DNA of 64,000 nucleotides from JAGQOZ01 sp041399205. Its GTDB lineage: Bacteria; Planctomycetota; Planctomycetia; Pirellulales; Pirellulaceae. The notes below the pieces were generated by a model, which was not told where the DNA came from, searched no databases, and saw only the letters and a program-made list of their open reading frames with translations. Within the stretch, counting starts at the first letter, position 1. Each line of letters opens with the position of its first letter. Positions 62,892 to 64,000 of this stretch are shown piece after piece. The DNA is taken from contig JAWKTK010000031.1 in NCBI GenBank assembly GCA_041399205.1, positions 1 to 64,000 of the forward strand, written 5' to 3'. The translations under genes were made by a program, and so were the position numbers.

Positions 62892-63191
62892 GGGCAAACC
62901 AAGTTCGAAAGGCATTCGCCTTGTAGAAAAACGCACTTGCCGTCAATACCGACGCCCATCGTCGGCATACGTGGCAAGATGCTATCCAGAAATTATACGC
63001 CGCCATTATGGAAAACTCCTATGCGGATTTTGGTGAAGAATCGGCAAAGTTACTGCAAAACAAGCGATCCTACGGTTGGCAGTGGCAGGGCCTGGAGGAC
63101 GCCGGGCGTTGGGATTGTGACGGGATCCGAGTAAGATTCAGCTGCGGGCCAAGCATGATATAACAGGCTATTGCGGCCCCAACGCGAACGA

Positions 63192-64000
63192 ATGTCCGTC
63201 AAGGTCATGAAAACTCGATTCGAACGAAAGGCAGACAAAGCTTTGGCAAGACGATTTCGGCTCTGGGAAAAGAAACGAGGTGACCGTCGCACCGGCTCTA
63301 AATTGGTGGGATCCGCAGGCGAAGGGATGTTCTTCGCCACCCTTTTCCTGTTCGGCATCATTACCTTGGCGGCGCTGAATTCCAGTTCCTACGTGCAGGT
63401 GACAGAAAACGGCATGTGGAACGTTTGGGTTTGGTTGGTGGTGTTGGTACTGGGGTCGCTGATTGTCATTGGTGCCTACGGTCTGATTTATACGATTTTG
63501 CTGATTGGGACTTCGGCGGAACGGCGCGGAGCGATCGCGAAGCAGGCCAACAGTTTTGATCTGTTGGCAGACCGGCGTTCGACTCCCGAAGTTTTTCCCA
63601 CGGTGCCGCGGGACGTGAATCTAACCAACAGCCCCGGCATCAAGCTCAAATTTCGGCTACCCATTACCAAGTCACCCGGTTGGCAACTGTTGGCGACCGG
63701 CATCTTTGCGCTGGTCTGGAATGGAATGCTGGCGGCACTCAGTTCGTTAGCGTACAACAAATACGCCGCCGGCCATCCTGATTGGTATCTGGTAACGTTG
63801 GTGGTTTTGTTTTCCGGATTTGGCATTGCCGCATTGGTTTACTTGGTTCGCCTGCTGTTATTGGCCACCGCCATTGGGCCCACCAGCTTGGAAATTTCCG
63901 ATCATCCGATCTATCCGGGCAAGAAATACCAAATGTACCTGACGCAAGCCGGACATTTGCACCTAAAAAACCTGACGGTTTCGCTGATTTGTTCAGAGGA
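63192..64000 (+). CDS. Membrane protein, 3' partial, function unknown
   Basis: An open frame runs from ATG 63192 (an in-frame TGA lies just upstream) to the window edge. After a basic N-terminus (KTRFERKADKALARRFRLWE) there are two membrane helices (FFATLFLFGIITLAALNS and VWLVVLVLGSLIVIGAYGL), a soluble segment, two more helices (LLATGIFALVWNGMLAALSS and VVLFSGFGIAALVYLVRLLL) and the beginning of a beta-rich domain (SLEISDHPIYPGKKYQMYLT). This resembles DUF3592-like planctomycete membrane proteins only in layout. Not assigned. The 62892-63191 spacer before it shows nothing. Confidence 0.7.
   Translation, partial: MSVKVMKTRFERKADKALARRFRLWEKKRGDRRTGSKLVGSAGEGMFFATLFLFGIITLAALNSSSYVQVTENGMWNVWVWLVVLVLGSLIVIGAYGLIYTILLIGTSAERRGAIAKQANSFDLLADRRSTPEVFPTVPRDVNLTNSPGIKLKFRLPITKSPGWQLLATGIFALVWNGMLAALSSLAYNKYAAGHPDWYLVTLVVLFSGFGIAALVYLVRLLLLATAIGPTSLEISDHPIYPGKKYQMYLTQAGHLHLKNLTVSLICSE

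Overview
The window looks like a stretch of a planctomycete chromosome, most likely from the Pirellulaceae. The evidence is a PSD1/PSCyt2 (DUF1549/DUF1553) protein, three secreted proteins with the planctomycete N-terminal LEPR-XLL-like signature, several proteins ending in EF-hand (dockerin-like) repeats plus a Val-Pro-Glu-Pro (PEP-CTERM) sorting tail, an ECF sigma factor encoded with a Ser/Thr kinase, Shine-Dalgarno sites at only a minority of starts, and frequent GTG/TTG starts. Housekeeping anchors are carA (16076), fabF (35016), class II fructose-bisphosphate aldolase (28352) and argH (48292). No rRNA, tRNA or CRISPR array was recognised.

Layout. 0-6.5 kb: the end of a PEP-CTERM protein, a family 4 glycosyltransferase, a small Gln-rich exported protein, a sugar aminotransferase, an ATP-dependent DNA ligase, and an unusual fusion of a prepilin-peptidase-like membrane domain to a LOG-family domain. 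6.7-13.3 kb: a leftward signalling operon (FHA-like/TPR protein, Ser/Thr kinase with a TM2 membrane region, two membrane proteins, ECF sigma factor). 13.5-20.9 kb: oxidoreductase, carA, esterase, EamA transporter and a WD40 protein. 20.9-34.7 kb: large surface proteins (an SdrD-like repeat protein, an RTX-repeat protein, an FG-GAP/dockerin protein) interleaved with a GDSL hydrolase, aldolase and a PSD1 protein. 35-47.6 kb: fabF, then a type II secretion (T2SS) operon gspE-F-G-H-I-J-K-L-M. 47.7-53.2 kb: a tiny secreted peptide, argH, a HEAT-like secreted protein and a sigma-54 activator. 53.2-57.4 kb: a degraded accessory zone with a broken RAYT-type transposase, REP-like repeats, a LarA-like gene and an internally deleted IS630 transposase. 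57.4-64 kb: LamG/dockerin and metalloprotease/dockerin PEP-CTERM proteins, hypotheticals, a low-molecular-weight phosphatase and a partial membrane protein.

Two themes stand out. First, many conserved genes are interrupted: frameshifts in the kinase, an adjacent small membrane protein and gspL; in-frame TAG codons in gspF and gspK; and two indels plus a TAG in the sigma-54 activator. These are either real decay (T2SS and regulator loss) or sequence errors, and raw reads would decide. Second, there is a REP-like repeat family starting with GTAG followed by a short hairpin, including an array of 38-bp period bounded by perfect 28-bp inverted ends inside the T2SS operon. The same window carries a degraded RAYT transposase, the enzyme class known to mobilise REPs in other bacteria.
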